Below, piece after piece: positions 10,252 through 20,009 of a stretch of DNA of 64,000 nucleotides. The stretch is from Maniola hyperantus (taxonomy: Eukaryota; Arthropoda; Insecta; Lepidoptera; Nymphalidae), in the NCBI RefSeq assembly GCF_902806685.2, contig NC_048550.1, forward strand, positions 10,087,383 through 10,151,382, read 5' to 3'. The translations under genes were made by a program, and so were the position numbers. The notes beneath the pieces are model-generated. The model saw only the letters and a list, made by a program, of their open reading frames with translations. It searched no databases and was not told the origin of the DNA. Each line of letters starts with the position of its first letter. The stretch's first letter is position 1.

Positions 10252-10590
10252 GGCTGCTTTTCCACCAAAGATAATTTCCTATGTTGTGCTATGGGCACAG
10301 TTCACGATAGTTAGGGAACTTTTAACAAAACGTCGAGGCTGCGACGTCACTGGCAGGCGTCAAATGTTCCTACATTAATTGTCGCTAGGTAACCTATGAA
10401 TAGCCTGTTTTTCTTTGATTTCACGTCGTCATAACCTAATATTTGACGTAGGTACCTATCGTCAATTCAGGGTCAAAAGAGAGTTCCCTCACTCTAGTTC
10501 ACTCTGCTATGTAAGTGTGTACTGTCGAACACCAATAGGTCCGCTTGGTTTTCATAGCATAGCTTAGTTTAGCTCTGGTGGAAAGGAGTT
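10252..10590. mobile_element. MITE with GGCTGCTTTTCCACCA ends
   Basis: AAGGCTGCTTTTCCACCAAA at the left pairs with CTCTGGTGGAAAGGAG at the right. Inside, 10312-10500 (AAACGTCGAGGCTGCGACGT ... CACTCTAGTTCACTCTG) is repeated at 17596-17790, so a second element is nested here or the two copies share an interior. Confidence 0.55.
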
Positions 10591-10743
10591 TTTTACATAC
10601 CTGTTGTCGCACTTATAATTGCCGCCTTTTAATACGGAAGTCACGTGATCTGTTACGGGAAAGCCATCTTGAGTCGATTGTATAAATGCGGGTGGTTGAT
10701 GGTTTTTAAGCGGGTCTCGTTCCGACTCGACGACAACGACTAG

Positions 10744-11629
10744 TACAGTACGCGCGGCGAGAGTTTGGCTTTGACCGTTATTGCGCAGAAATCAGAAATT
10801 GGGTATCAACGGGCAATTAGTGGGGTGCGGGGCGGGTGTGTAGGCGCACGCGGTGCTCTGATTGGCGCTCCACTGCTCCAGTCGTTCCCTGCCTCTCGCA
10901 TCGATACGACGTACCGCGCACTCGTGTTGTACAATCACGTTCACAAGTGAATTGCTATTTTCGTTAATTGTTTAAGAGTACGTCAAGAGTGACCATGTAG
11001 TTGATTTACTTACCGAGCAATTTATAATTCGCGTCGATGATAATTCCGAAGACGATGATTCTGATGATGGTTATGAAGATGATGATGATGACAACTGCAA
11101 CCGAGGAAGCCCTGAACCCGGACCCTCAACAAGCAAAAGACGTTGCACAATTTCGTGTCGCGGCAGCACCACTGGACCATGCGGTGATTTCATAGAAGGC
11201 GTTAAACCTTTAACTGATTCAGAATCTGAATAGCACTGCTGCTAAGACTTTTTTTTAATGTTAACTTTTGTATTTAATAATTATTTTAAGTTTTCTTTTG
11301 TTTGTATGTACCAATTTTACATGTATCTTGGAATAAATAATTTTATTAAAAAACAATTATTTAGAATTTTCATCGCTGTCTCTGTAAACTTTAAAAGGAA
11401 ATAAACATTTTATATAAGTAAAATAACTATCAATAGTTTTAATAAATGAAGAAGTTTATCTATTTCGTATTATTTTCTAGCATTATTACCACTGTACATG
11501 AATTTTGACCCACTCAAATATCCAACCTGGTACATAAAAAAGGAAAAGTATTGTGTGCGTGACAGTACCCATGCGCAGTAATCCCCTCCACCCGAAGGTC
11601 AAAGCCAAACTCTCGCCGCGCGATCTGTA
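10744..11629. mobile_element. 886-bp TA-flanked element with CGCGCGGCGAGAG ends
   Basis: Left CGCGCGGCGAGAGTTTGGCT (10751) matches the complement of right AGCCAAACTCTCGCCGCGCG over at least 26 bp, and TACAG / CTGTA lie just outside on both sides. The TACAGTACGCG start equals the termini of the 16011-type and 36341-type MITEs. The interior carries the acidic open frame at 10976-11233 followed by AATAAA hexamers near 11331. No transposase catalytic motif is seen. Probably a partly deleted or cargo-bearing DNA transposon. Confidence 0.65.
10976..11233 (+). CDS. Acidic open frame inside the 886-bp element (possible terminal exon)
   Basis: The frame is open for 85 codons after a TAA at 10973 and ends with TAG. 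It has no ATG, but TAATTGTTTAAG just upstream could act as an acceptor. The peptide runs from a short hydrophobic lead (VVDLLTEQFIIRVDD) into an Asp/Glu run (NSEDDDSDDGYEDDDDD), a Ser/Pro-rich part, KRRCTISCRGS, and ends DSESE. AATAAA occurs about 100 bp later. Acidic N- or C-terminal segments occur in many transposases, but I cannot place this one. It is best read as a remnant of a protein carried by the element. Confidence 0.4.
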   Translation, partial: EYVKSDHVVDLLTEQFIIRVDDNSEDDDSDDGYEDDDDDNCNRGSPEPGPSTSKRRCTISCRGSTTGPCGDFIEGVKPLTDSESE

Positions 11630-11787
11630 AATCCTTTTTGTGTTTAGGTCGCCATTTTGATTGAGTGGTTGAAATGGCAATTATTGTGTCTTAATTAAGT
11701 TAGTATTGCAGGTTATTATAAAGGTAAAACTCTCGATAAGCCTCTGCGCGTTGTGATTAATATTTAATTTCACTTTTGGTATGTTTT

Positions 11788-12083
11788 TATACCTACTAGT
11801 TGAAGCGAGGGAAGCAAGCTAAGTATGCGAGCTAGGGATGCGCGAGTGAGGTAGCTGTGACTAGTATGGGGCACACAGCCAATTTCCAAGTGTGCTTTAG
11901 CTCACGTCGTGCATCTTCCTCGTACAGCTACCTCGCGCAAAGCACATTTTCGTAGCACATCTTATCCACTCCGCTACACCACTTTCCTTTGGTGAAAAGA
12001 AAATAGACACATTGTTCGTAGCTTAACTGTAATCTAGCTCTCCGCTTAGCTACATCGCACGTCTCTGGTGAAAAGGCAGCCTA
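11788..12083. mobile_element. Possible MITE related to 10252-10590
   Basis: Ends CTCTGGTGAAAAGGCAGCC, the complement of the GGCTGC(C)TTTTCACCAG terminus. The left boundary is unclear; repeated GAGGTAGCTGTGACTAG / CAGCTACCTCGCG inside is inverted. Confidence 0.4.
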
Positions 12084-12214
12084 AAACTATTTGTTACAAG
12101 GCCGTGAGACCGACCTTGTATTACAATTTCTAATAATACGCTCATTTTTTCTGATTTTTACAAAAAGCTTAACCTAATTTTAGAGCGAGACTTAAATAAG
12201 TAACGCAGGGTGTT

Positions 12215-12815
12215 ATGTGGCCTGGTTGTAAGAATAGACGCATATCAGACAATTTTTTTGGTCGCTGGGAAATGCGTTTACGTATCCCCAGCCCGGAAGC
12301 CAGCCAGCCAACTGGAAGAAAGGTATAGACTCGCCGGCCGAGGGGCGACCGGAATACCCACTCAACCCAGTGGCGCTCCTGCGCGTCGCCTGGCGACTGG
12401 GTCACGGGAACACTGAAGTAATCAACCGCGACCCAACCAGCGACGTCCGCCGAGGACCCTCCACCGGGGACCCACTCACGAGGTCCCCCACCACACGTCC
12501 GAGGCGCACCAACGATGTGCGCCTCCCCTACGGGGACCCAACGGACGACAACGCGGTCCCACGCACGTAGCCCGCGTCCCTTCCTTCGCCTCGTCCACTG
12601 TTCCCTCTGCTAGTCAGAGGGACGCGTGGGGAAACTTCTCCCCTGCTAGGTCATTAGCCATAGCCAACAATATCCCCGAAGATAAATTATTAGCCATGCT
12701 ACCGCCCCGCACCGGTCCGAATACTGCTCTTCCCCTTGGACGTATCCAAAAGTGACCAGCAGCACCCAGGCACACTGGGAGGTTACCCGGCTGGCACTCC
12801 ACCATATCAGGCAAT
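12215..12815. other. GC-rich island of unknown origin
   Basis: About 600 bp of strongly GC-rich DNA between AT-rich flanks (for example GAGGTCCCCCACC, CGCGACCCAACCAGCG). Short frames are open in several phases on both strands, none longer than 78 codons. Similar composition occurs at 63560-64000. It resembles the non-coding or N-terminal part of a retroelement, but I find no diagnostic motif. Confidence 0.35.
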
Positions 12816-13102
12816 TGTGCTATATAATCTCATGTCAGTGATTGTATGGATGACCTATTAAGTGGGAATTTTTAATTTATCTTTCCTTTGTGCTTCGGCG
12901 AATACAATAAGCCGCTGGTCTTGGTTATTAGTATTGGCTTGGTTGGTTAATGAAATCTAACTTGACCTTAGTTGGTATGTAGAATAAACTATAGGAACTT
13001 ACCATAGTCCATACCATAGGTTCATATTAAAGCCTCCAAGAGGGGTCATGACAGTAAAGGGGTTCATATCATTCAGAGATAAATCGTGTTAAACAAAAAT
13101 GT

Positions 13103-13216
13103 AATAATATCTGTCCCGGCTTTACTCACGTGTTTAGTCGACGTTAGCCCGACTAGTTTCGAACCCGCGGGCTAACGTCGACTAAACACGTGAGTAAAGC
13201 CGGGACAGATATTATT
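13103..13216. mobile_element. Perfect 48-bp hairpin MITE, copy 1
   Basis: 13103-13150 and 13169-13216 are exact reverse complements with an 18-base loop (GACTAGTTTCGAACCCGC). Arms include CTTTACTCACGTGTTTAGTC. The related copy at 28813-28989 keeps GACTAGTTTCGAAC in both arms, showing that copy 1 lost it on one side. Confidence 0.9.
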
Positions 13217-13860
13217 TAGAATGGAAATCATTCACGGTAGTTTAAACGCTAAAAATGTAATAATAAACGGAAAACTTTTTATGAAACTGGAAAGAAGAGA
13301 TAAGTAAAATTTCTATAATAAAAATATACAGCACATACGTACACATGGTTTCATATAATTATACTATCTTCTTCCAAATCTGATTTATTAGTAGCTCCAG
13401 AGTTCAGGCACTAACCCTGCTTAATGCATTAACTTGAATATTTAATAGGAGTCGGGTGCCGACGGCATACCTACTTTGAGTAAAATTTTCTTTTGTTATT
13501 TTTCCGCATAAACGTGGGTAAGCGCAAACAAGTAGTACAAGCAATAAGGTAGAAGAAAATTCTTAAAGTAAATGGGGTGCATTTACTACTACACGTCTTC
13601 TGTATTTAAATTTTTCATATTTTTTTAAAGCACAGTTTATACATGCATAATAGGCAAGTGACGGAGATTAACGTCTCCTTTATAGACCAACTAGCTGATG
13701 CGCGCGACTTCCTCTGCGAATAAATAAATAAATTGTTTTGTTACATAATAAAAATACTCTGGATAAAAATATTATTTTATTGTAACTGTATTTTCATAAA
13801 AAAATAAAATACAAATCTTAAAGCAAAACGTAAAATTTCAAACGAAATCTCTTTTGTAGT
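13217..13860. other. No gene seen
   Basis: AT-rich. A 5' scrap of family B (CTAGCTGATGCGCGCGACTT, 13690) is the only repeat recognised. Confidence 0.45.
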
Positions 13861-13861
13861 T

Positions 13862-14059
13862 TTATTCCAACAGCAAACTTGCTCTAAACGGTACCAGTTT
13901 ATTTGAAATCCAGATGAATGGGTACACAATTACACACTTGCTTTTGGGAAGTAGGACTTCCGTGCTACCGTCGTCGACATCTAAATTGGCCTTGGCATTT
14001 GCTAACGTCTTAGCTGTAGGAAACTCGATTTCAAAGCACGTTCTTGAATTTTTCTCCAT
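13862..14059 (-). other. Hypothetical minus-strand ORF, unrecognised
   Basis: A 65-codon minus-strand frame from ATG to a TAA that overlaps an AATAAA hexamer (GGAATAAAAC). The composition is ordinary (no low complexity) and the DNA does not match any repeat I noticed in the window. No domain recognised, no splice context established. It may be a decayed fragment of a mobile element or a chance frame. Confidence 0.15.
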
Positions 14060-14239
14060 ACAGCTTTTCCATAAGCGAGCATTGAGTTTTTAATTTTTTT
14101 TTTTTTGATTTTTAATCGACGCCAGGTCCATTCTTTTAGTAAACGGGTTGTACCTACCTACTAACATTATTATTCTGAAAGAACACTGTAAGTTACAGTG
14201 TACTATTCGTAAAAGGAGCGGATAAGTATTTTTACTCCA

Positions 14240-14590
14240 TCATCATCACCATCAACCAATATTGTAGGCTCACTACTAAGCACGGGTCTCCTCTCAGAAT
14301 GAGAAAGGTCTGGCTATAGTCCACCACGCTGGCCAGGTGCGGATTGGCAGACTTCAGACGCCTTTAAGAACATTATAAAGCATTCTCAGGTACAGTGCGA
14401 CAAGGCTCTCTTGGCGCGTGGCGAAAATCGGAACTAACGTTGCCGTCAAGTGTCCCCTTTGTTCTTGTTTGAATAATCTAAGCCTTTGTTCTCCAACAGC
14501 GCCCCCCTGTCATACGATAGGTTTTCATACGATGTTTTTCTTCAACGTTAAAGCGACTGGTATTTTATTGCTTAAAACGCACCTAACCCT
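14240..14590 (-). mobile_element. tRNA-derived SINE (GATGATGA type), interrupted
   Basis: CATCATCATCACCATCAACC, GCACGGGTCTCCTCTCAGAA and GTGCGGATTGGCAGACTTCA are the reverse of the SINE seen whole at 62265. The match stops at CATTCTCAGG (14390) and resumes at TTTTCATACGATGTTTTTCT (14521), the intervening DNA being a MITE. Confidence 0.8.
14391..14515. mobile_element. Truncated MITE (TACAGTGCGACAAGG family) nested in the SINE
   Basis: Begins TACAGTGCGACAAGGCTCTC and follows the complement of the full copy at 16471-16629 to CAGCGCCCCCCTGTCA, then is cut. The right end is missing. Confidence 0.8.
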
Positions 14591-14624
14591 AAAATTAGAG
14601 ATGTAGAGATAAGCATTTCCAATG

Positions 14625-14990
14625 TAACTTAATTTATTATTACTTTGTAACTACAATTTTGGTACATGAAAAATAAAAATAAAAAAGTAAATAAATGTAT
14701 ACCGAGGATCGAACCGCCGACCCTCCGGAAAAGAGTTCGACGCAACGTCTTAACCAGTAGGGTATCACCGCTCTCCGTATTGAATATATATGTACAATAG
14801 CAACTAACGCCTGTATCATTTCTATGCAGAGCCCCCACGGACTTCACCACAGCAGGACGGGGGGTTGGGAGCACCCCGCTCCACCGTGTCACCACCAGAG
14901 CCGTCGCCCACATTTCCAACGGTAAAATAATACTTATATTAAGGGTCAGCACAAACGGGCCTCTCGCCACAACCACTAGCCGGAGACGAG
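14625..14990 (-). mobile_element. tRNA-like SINE or retroposon with GC-rich head
   Basis: The minus strand has GTGATACCCTACTGGTTA and GGTTCGATCCT, spaced like boxes A and B. Upstream is a GC-rich segment (GAGCGGGGTGCTCCCAACCC) and downstream an A/T tail. A 115-codon minus frame (14629-14976) runs through it; because it crosses the tRNA-like boxes and the AT tail, I regard it as non-coding. Confidence 0.55.
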
Positions 14991-15021
14991 TTGCGAGCTA
15001 CATTTTTCATATTATAATTTT

Positions 15022-15450
15022 TAGGGTTCCGTACATAAAAAGGAAAAACGGAACCCTTATAGGATCACTTTGTTGTCTGTCTGTCTGTCTGTCTGTCAAG
15101 AAACCTACAGGGTACTTCCCGTTGACCTAGAATCATGAAATTTGGCAGGTAGGTGGGTCTTATAGCTGGCTTTAGGGGAAAAATCTGAAAACCGTGAATT
15201 TGTGGTCACATCACACAAAAAAAATTAAATTGTGGTCATAAACTAATAATTTGTATTTTCAATTTTCAAAGTAAGATAACTATATCAAGTGGGTAAGCAT
15301 ATGAAAGGGCTTGACTTGTACATTCTAAAACAGATTTTTATTTGTTTTTAGGTATAATAGTTTTTGATTTATCATGCAAAATGTCGATGAAATACGATTG
15401 TAATACGGAACCGTCAGTGCGCAAGTCTGACTCGTACTTGGCCGGTTTTT
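15022..15450 (+). mobile_element. Family A element, full-length copy
   Basis: Starts AGGGTTCCGTACATAAAAAG and GGAACCCTTATAGGATCACT, has a TGTC microsatellite (about 15075-15096), then AATCATGAAATTTGGCAGGT, GGGGAAAAATCTGAAAACCG and ends GACTCGTACTTGGCCGG plus T-run. The second good copy is 27027-27430. Known to me as a common lepidopteran repeat; class not assigned. Confidence 0.85.
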
Positions 15451-15639
15451 ATATAGAAACGTCGCACACGTCTCCTAGCAGCTATCACCCCAGATTTCTA
15501 GTTAACCGGTAGGTGCGAGTGAAAGCACCACCCATTGTTGTCAATCGCTTGCCACATGCTGTTGTAGGTACTGTAATGAATGCCCTGTTTGCAGAAATAG
15601 GTCAATTACCACAGTAATACGTCATAAGTGATAAGCAAG

Positions 15640-15805
15640 TGATATAGCGTTCCGGTACGATGCCGTGTAGAAACCAAAGTGACATGGGTTGAATAAAAAC
15701 TGCCATACCCCGTCCAGGTTAGCCCGCTTCCATCTTAGACTGTATCGTCACTTACCATCAGGTGAGATTGCAGTCAAGTGCTACCTTGTATCTGAATAAA
15801 AAAAG
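15640..15805 (+). repeat. LINE 3' tail
   Basis: TTCCGGTACGATGCCGTGTA, CCCGCTTCCATCTTAGACTG and CCATCAGGTGAGATTGCAGT followed by ATCTGAATAAAAAAAG: a non-coding LINE end with an A-rich terminus, a form common in Lepidoptera. Confidence 0.7.
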
Positions 15806-16010
15806 TTACAGATTGCATTTTTCATACAATTTGTATACAGAAGTGGTACCTACACGTCATCGGCGGCGAAACGCTAGTTGTCATCAGCCACAAAAACATA
15901 ATTGCGCCTGTCCCCAACCCTCTCTCAATGTCCTAGTCAACATTCAACTGATAGGTGTGGGTGTGGGTGACGTAACCACCCACGAATGACAGTCATGTGC
16001 CACCGCCATG

Positions 16011-16199
16011 TACAGTACGCGGTCGAAAGTAATGTGACATCAACCTTTAGATGGAGATAGCAAATTTGTAGAGCACTGTCTCTGTCGTTGAGACCGACAA
16101 AACGTCATATAGGTATGAGTGACAGAGACAACGCTCTACAAAGCCGAAATGTCATTCTAAAGGCCGATGTAGGTACATTACGTTCGGCCGCGTATTGTA
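16011..16199. mobile_element. MITE (TACAGTACGCGGTCGAAAG family), copy 1
   Basis: Left TACAGTACGCGGTCGAAAGT pairs with right CGTTCGGCCGCGTATTGTA. The interior has the inner palindrome GTAGAGCACTGTCTCTGTCG / GACAGAGACAACGCTCTAC. Other copies: 22924, 37891, 56819 and 62620. Confidence 0.9.
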
Positions 16200-16470
16200 T
16201 TTTTTTCAGTTCGCTGGCCAAGTTTGGGTGTGGTATGTTGCCCTTTTGTGCGAAGCCTTACCTCGCATTTAACTTCATTATATACCACTTGGATAATGTT
16301 TGCTTCATGTCTGAGTTGAGTAAAAAAAAACATTAGATTACTCGGTTTAAACGATTTTGTCCCGCTCAAACTAAATAATAACAGAGACGTTACCTTTATT
16401 TAAGTTTTCTTATTGAATGGTTACGTTTGGTCCTATTGTTTATCAATTATCTGTAGAAAAACGTTTGGTT

Positions 16471-16629
16471 TACAGTGCGACAAGGCTCTCTTGGCTCTTG
16501 AATGACATTGACAGGGGGGCGCTGTTGGAGAACAAAGGCTTAGACTATTCAAACAAGAACAAAGGGGACACTTGACGACAACATTAGTTCGATTTTCACC
16601 ACGCGCCAAGATAGCTTTGTCGCACTGTA
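16471..16629. mobile_element. MITE (TACAGTGCGACAAGG family), full copy
   Basis: TACAGTGCGACAAGGCTCTC at the left pairs with ATAGCTTTGTCGCACTGTA at the right. The translation of its interior (KCPLCSCLN, minus) looks protein-like but is identical in both copies of the repeat, so it is not a gene. Confidence 0.88.
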
Positions 16630-16639
16630 TGTATTTCAC

Positions 16640-16815
16640 AAAATGGACTAGGAGCCAGCGCGTGCCAGACCTTCGTTATTTTATAAAAGCTGAAAGTTTC
16701 TCTGCGTTTTGTCCCCAACACTGGGAAGGAACGTTTGTTTGGATCATGGTGTCTTTGGGAGATAACAGTTAATAAAGGTATAACAAATCTTACGTCAAAG
16801 TATAAAGTCTAATTT
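16640..16815 (+). repeat. Dispersed segment shared with 7500 and 23996
   Basis: GGACTAGGAGCCAGCGCGTG, TTATTTTATAAAAGCTGAAA, GTCCCCAACACTGGGA and TTTGGATCATGGTGTCTTTG recur at 23996-24165. Confidence 0.8.
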
Positions 16816-16924
16816 TTTTATATTCTCTTCGGAATAATATTGGAAATCACGTCATGCATTGCCAGACACTTAGTATCATAGCAACCCCCTGCCAGACACC
16901 CTTAAAGTTTGGGTGTCTGGCAGG

Positions 16925-17160
16925 GGTAACTAGGTATATTATGTACGTTTCCTTACGATGTTTTCCTTCACCATTAAAGTAAGTATCTAATTCCGAAAAC
17001 TTAGAGAGGTGCGTGTTCTTAACCATAAGCTAAACGTTTAATAAACTAGTTTAAAACGCACATAGCTCGAAAAATTATTTAGAGGTGTCTCCTACGTTCG
17101 AACCTCGGACCCCCAAACAGGAGCCCAATGTCTTAACCACTAGGATATCACCCGGTATTT
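16925..17160 (-). mobile_element. tRNA-derived SINE, 5' part only
   Basis: TTACGATGTTTTCCTTCACC, TTAAAACGCACATAGCTC and GTTCGAACCTCGGACCCCC then TCTTAACCACTAGGATATCA are complements of the SINE head seen at 62265. Confidence 0.75.
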
Positions 17161-17405
17161 AATTATTTATTTGTATTAGATAATTATCTCCCTGTAAAAC
17201 GTTGTAGACAGGTCGTTTAGCTGTTATATTAGTTACAACTACATCATATATTTTCCTATTATTTCATACTTTATTGATCGGTCTACCACCTCGTGTGTTA
17301 AACGTCCACTAGCTATAAAACTTGCAGAAGTCAGCAGCCATTGGCATGTCAATGTCAATTGACTTACTACGAGTGTTTACACTAGGCCACAGTTCACGAA
17401 AGTCA

Positions 17406-17580
17406 TGGTACGATTACACCTAACAAGTACAGTGGCGAGTCAGTGTCCTCGGCCTAGTACTCGGTTGGTATAAACACTTTAACGAGTGCAATTTCGCCAC
17501 AATTTCTCAGCCACAGCACTGTCTCGGCCGAGTGACATTTTACTGTCTCGCTTCACTACTCGGTAGGTGTAATCGTACCA
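17406..17580. mobile_element. MITE with TGGTACGATTACACCTA ends
   Basis: TGGTACGATTACACCTAAC and GTAGGTGTAATCGTACCA are inverted termini about 175 bp apart; the inside (CTCGGCC, GAGTGACA) is partly palindromic. Confidence 0.8.
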
Positions 17581-17595
17581 TTAGGTACCTACCTT

Positions 17596-17790
17596 GTAAC
17601 AAAACCTCGAGGCTTCGACGTCACTGGCAGGCGTCAAATGTTCCTGCATTTGACGCTTGGTAGTCTATGAATAGCCTATTTTTCTTTGATTTCACGTCAC
17701 CCCATAGCCTAATATTTGACATATCGTCGATTCAAGATGAAACCCTCGACCCATACTCAAGAGTTTCCCCACTCTAGTTCACTCTGACTA
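17596..17790 (+). repeat. Copy of the 10312-10500 segment
   Basis: ACGTCACTGGCAGGCGTCAA, TATGAATAGCCTATTTTTCT and CACTCTAGTTCACTCTG match 10312-10500 in order. Confidence 0.8.
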
Positions 17791-17808
17791 GGCTGCGCTC
17801 ACGTTATG

Positions 17809-18023
17809 CGTTTTCGTACGAAATTCCAATTCGGTTGTGCGAACACGTACGAATAGGCACAAACGATACCGATTCGCATATTTCGAGTAGTAGGGGAGCG
17901 CTCCCGTAGTTATACTAGAAGAATAGGGATCGTTCGTGCTTTTTCGTACTCCCATACTCCAAGGATCGCGACTGTTCAAGCCTTTTCGTACGTGTTCGCA
18001 CGTTCGATTTCCGTACGAAAATG
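17809..18023. mobile_element. Foldback rich in TTTTCGTACG
   Basis: GCGTTTTCGTACGAAATTCC ... GCGAACACGTACGAATAGGC on the left pairs with GCCTTTTCGTACGTGTTCGC ... CCGTACGAAAATG on the right. The full element may extend to about 18068. Confidence 0.7.
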
Positions 18024-19000
18024 TATGTAAAAGTTAACGCGGTATAAGCTTTGCTAGTGGACCCTTAACCTAACATTAAAATTATTATAATATTATAATA
18101 TTTACCACAACTTCTTACCATGTAAAAAAACAGTATTATAAGATCACAATAGAAAGGGGAGGTCCTTTTAAACACGGAATACCTAAATAGTTAGCGAAAT
18201 AAAAAGCCCTGTGAAATACCGGGAGCATAATAACCGTGCGAGTTTGAAGAAGATCCCGGGATATAAAAAAATATTTGAATTGCAAACACCAATAGAAAGA
18301 TATAGTAGTTACGTGATTCCAATTCTTCAGTTCATTATAATAAAAAACTTTGATATGCTAGTAGCAGGGTTCACGAAAAATATAGTGATATTTGCTAAAG
18401 AAAAGCCTCGTTCAAATATTTTCTTTTGATTCCACACGCGCGAGAAAAAAAGGCCAAATATTTTAGTTTTACCGAAAAATCTACGACTCACCTAAAGTAT
18501 TTACCCCACGCGCCACAAATTTACTCTTGCGTGTTATGTATGTCAAACTAATGGAGAGAACATATTAAAGATCTGTTTATTTTGTAATGATATTAATTCT
18601 TAATAAATAAGACAGTAAAGAAAATATTATATTCTTCATAAAAAGTGGCACTCAATACTCATAGAGTCACAACGCTTGTTGGTTGCTGGTAAACCAGACT
18701 GCAGTTTTACAAAAGCTAATAAATGCAATGATTGAAAAAGGTATTCACCCTGTGGTATTTGCAGTATTTGCTCCCCGATATTGGATAGCGTATCTATTCT
18801 CCACAGGTTGATTCGGTTCCCACTCAATCCACGCATTTGTATGCAAATGGTACCAGCAGAATTCATTGAACAAACAGACTTTGTATTTCACTAAAAAGAG
18901 ATGAGGTTTTGAGCACATCAGCTTTCGTTTTACTTTAATATGAAAACACCTGCTTTCCAAACTGGTGGTGGTGCCTTCTAGAGCTATCATATCCACCAGA
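18024..19000. other. No supported gene
   Basis: Three frames of 72-83 codons (18211 plus; 18636 and 18745 minus) are present, with ordinary composition but no recognised domain or splice context. No repeat matches noticed. Confidence 0.35.
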
Positions 19001-19004
19001 TGGC

Positions 19005-19450
19005 TTCAACGTCTCAACCCATCACCGGCCAACTAATGAGAACGGATCTCTTTTCAGAATGAGAAGGGTTTAGGCCATATTCAAAGTATGGATTGGCAGA
19101 TTTCACACACCTTTTGCGAACAGTATGGAAAACTCTCAAGCATGCAGGTTTTCTCACGATTTGTTCCTTCATCGAAAAATATTATTTAATTAAAAAATAA
19201 GTACCTGTTTGTTTTTTTAAGTCTTAAAATCTATCAATCGTATATTTTCAGCCAATTGCAAACACTAGTCTCACTTATTATCTAGTGCTTTAGTCAAAAG
19301 TGTGGCGTAAAATGTTCACTTTTCATTCATTAAGGCTATAAAATAAAAAATTGCTTAAAACGCACATAATTTCTAAAATTTAGAGGTTTGTGATTGTACC
19401 CTGGAACCCCTGAATGAGGCTGACATCTTAATCATTATTCATTAGATATC
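19005..19450 (-). mobile_element. tRNA-derived SINE, old, with internal insertion
   Basis: CATCACCGGCCAACTAATGA, GATTGGCAGATTTCACACAC and CATGCAGGTTTTCTCACGAT, then after extra DNA at about 19185-19345 the SINE resumes at TTGCTTAAAACGCACATAAT and ends near TGACATCTTAATCATT. Confidence 0.7.
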
Positions 19451-19805
19451 TAAAGTAGGCGTACACAATATTTTTTTATTCAATTTTAAGTTGGAAGGAC
19501 GGGTTTGCATAATGAAGTAAAGAAAACGTACTTTAACAGGAGATTTCCTCGACTTGTAATCAGGAAATTCATAATAGTGCTGAATTATTTATTTGTTTTC
19601 TAAGCTTTCTACTATTTTCTGATACTTGTAAGCGTGGACCGTTGCGATTGTTTAGGCGGGGTCGCCAAGCCATGTTGCAAATTTGGGCAAAACCGCAACT
19701 AAGAAAAAGTCATTACTTTTTCTTGTTTGAATTTTTCCTTTACTTTTTTATTTAGTAACGTTCCTGTCCTTCTTCAGGTATTCGTTATTTTACAACCCAT
19801 AAATC

Positions 19806-20009
19806 ATGAGTTTACTGAGTTACTGCTTTAAGTTTGCGAGAAAGTTTCTGATGAAATGTTATGTTCAACAGATACGGGGCGTGGAAATTGGAATAGTCGT
19901 TCTAGTCTTAATAGTCTGGATCGGTGCCATTGCTCTATTCTTCAATAGATGGGGCAAGATCCGGATGTTGCTACCGTACCAGCCCGACTACAAACAAGAA
20001 CAGCTGAAG
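19806..20009 (+). CDS. Exon A of an unnamed single-pass membrane protein gene
   Basis: First recognisable coding exon of a gene continued at 48056 and 50552. It encodes 68 residues from ATG to a donor reading CTGAAG/GTAAAG, so it ends in phase 0. Residues about 26-46 are an uninterrupted hydrophobic stretch ending in ALFF, followed by a basic NRWGKIR turn and LLPYQPDYK, as expected for a single membrane span with a cytoplasmic C-terminus. An in-frame TAA lies two codons upstream of the ATG. The exon may therefore start at acceptor CTTCAG (about 19776) with ATG 19806 as the initiator, or at TTCAACAG (19871), with an earlier first exon outside the window. Beyond the donor the frame runs only 20 codons more before a stop, which is intron read-through. 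Function is not recognised. It sits in a stretch free of obvious repeats, unlike its surroundings. Confidence 0.62.

Noticed and set aside
10660..10745. TATAAAT upstream of the 886-bp element as a promoter
   Set aside because: One AT-rich hexamer with no transcript evidence; it lies outside the element's ends and cannot be tied to a gene.
14629..14976. 115-codon minus frame
   Set aside because: It spans a tRNA-like promoter and an A/T tail of a SINE-type repeat; not a credible protein.
14418..16639. Protein-like frames at 14418 (plus) and 16433 (minus) sharing KCPLCSCLN and SLCSPTAPPC
   Set aside because: They are the two orientations of one MITE family (14391 and 16471), so the shared peptide reflects repeat identity.
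18211..18996. Frames of 72-83 codons (18211 plus, 18636 and 18745 minus)
   Set aside because: Ordinary composition but no recognised motif, no splice partners and overlapping alternatives; noted only as unresolved DNA.
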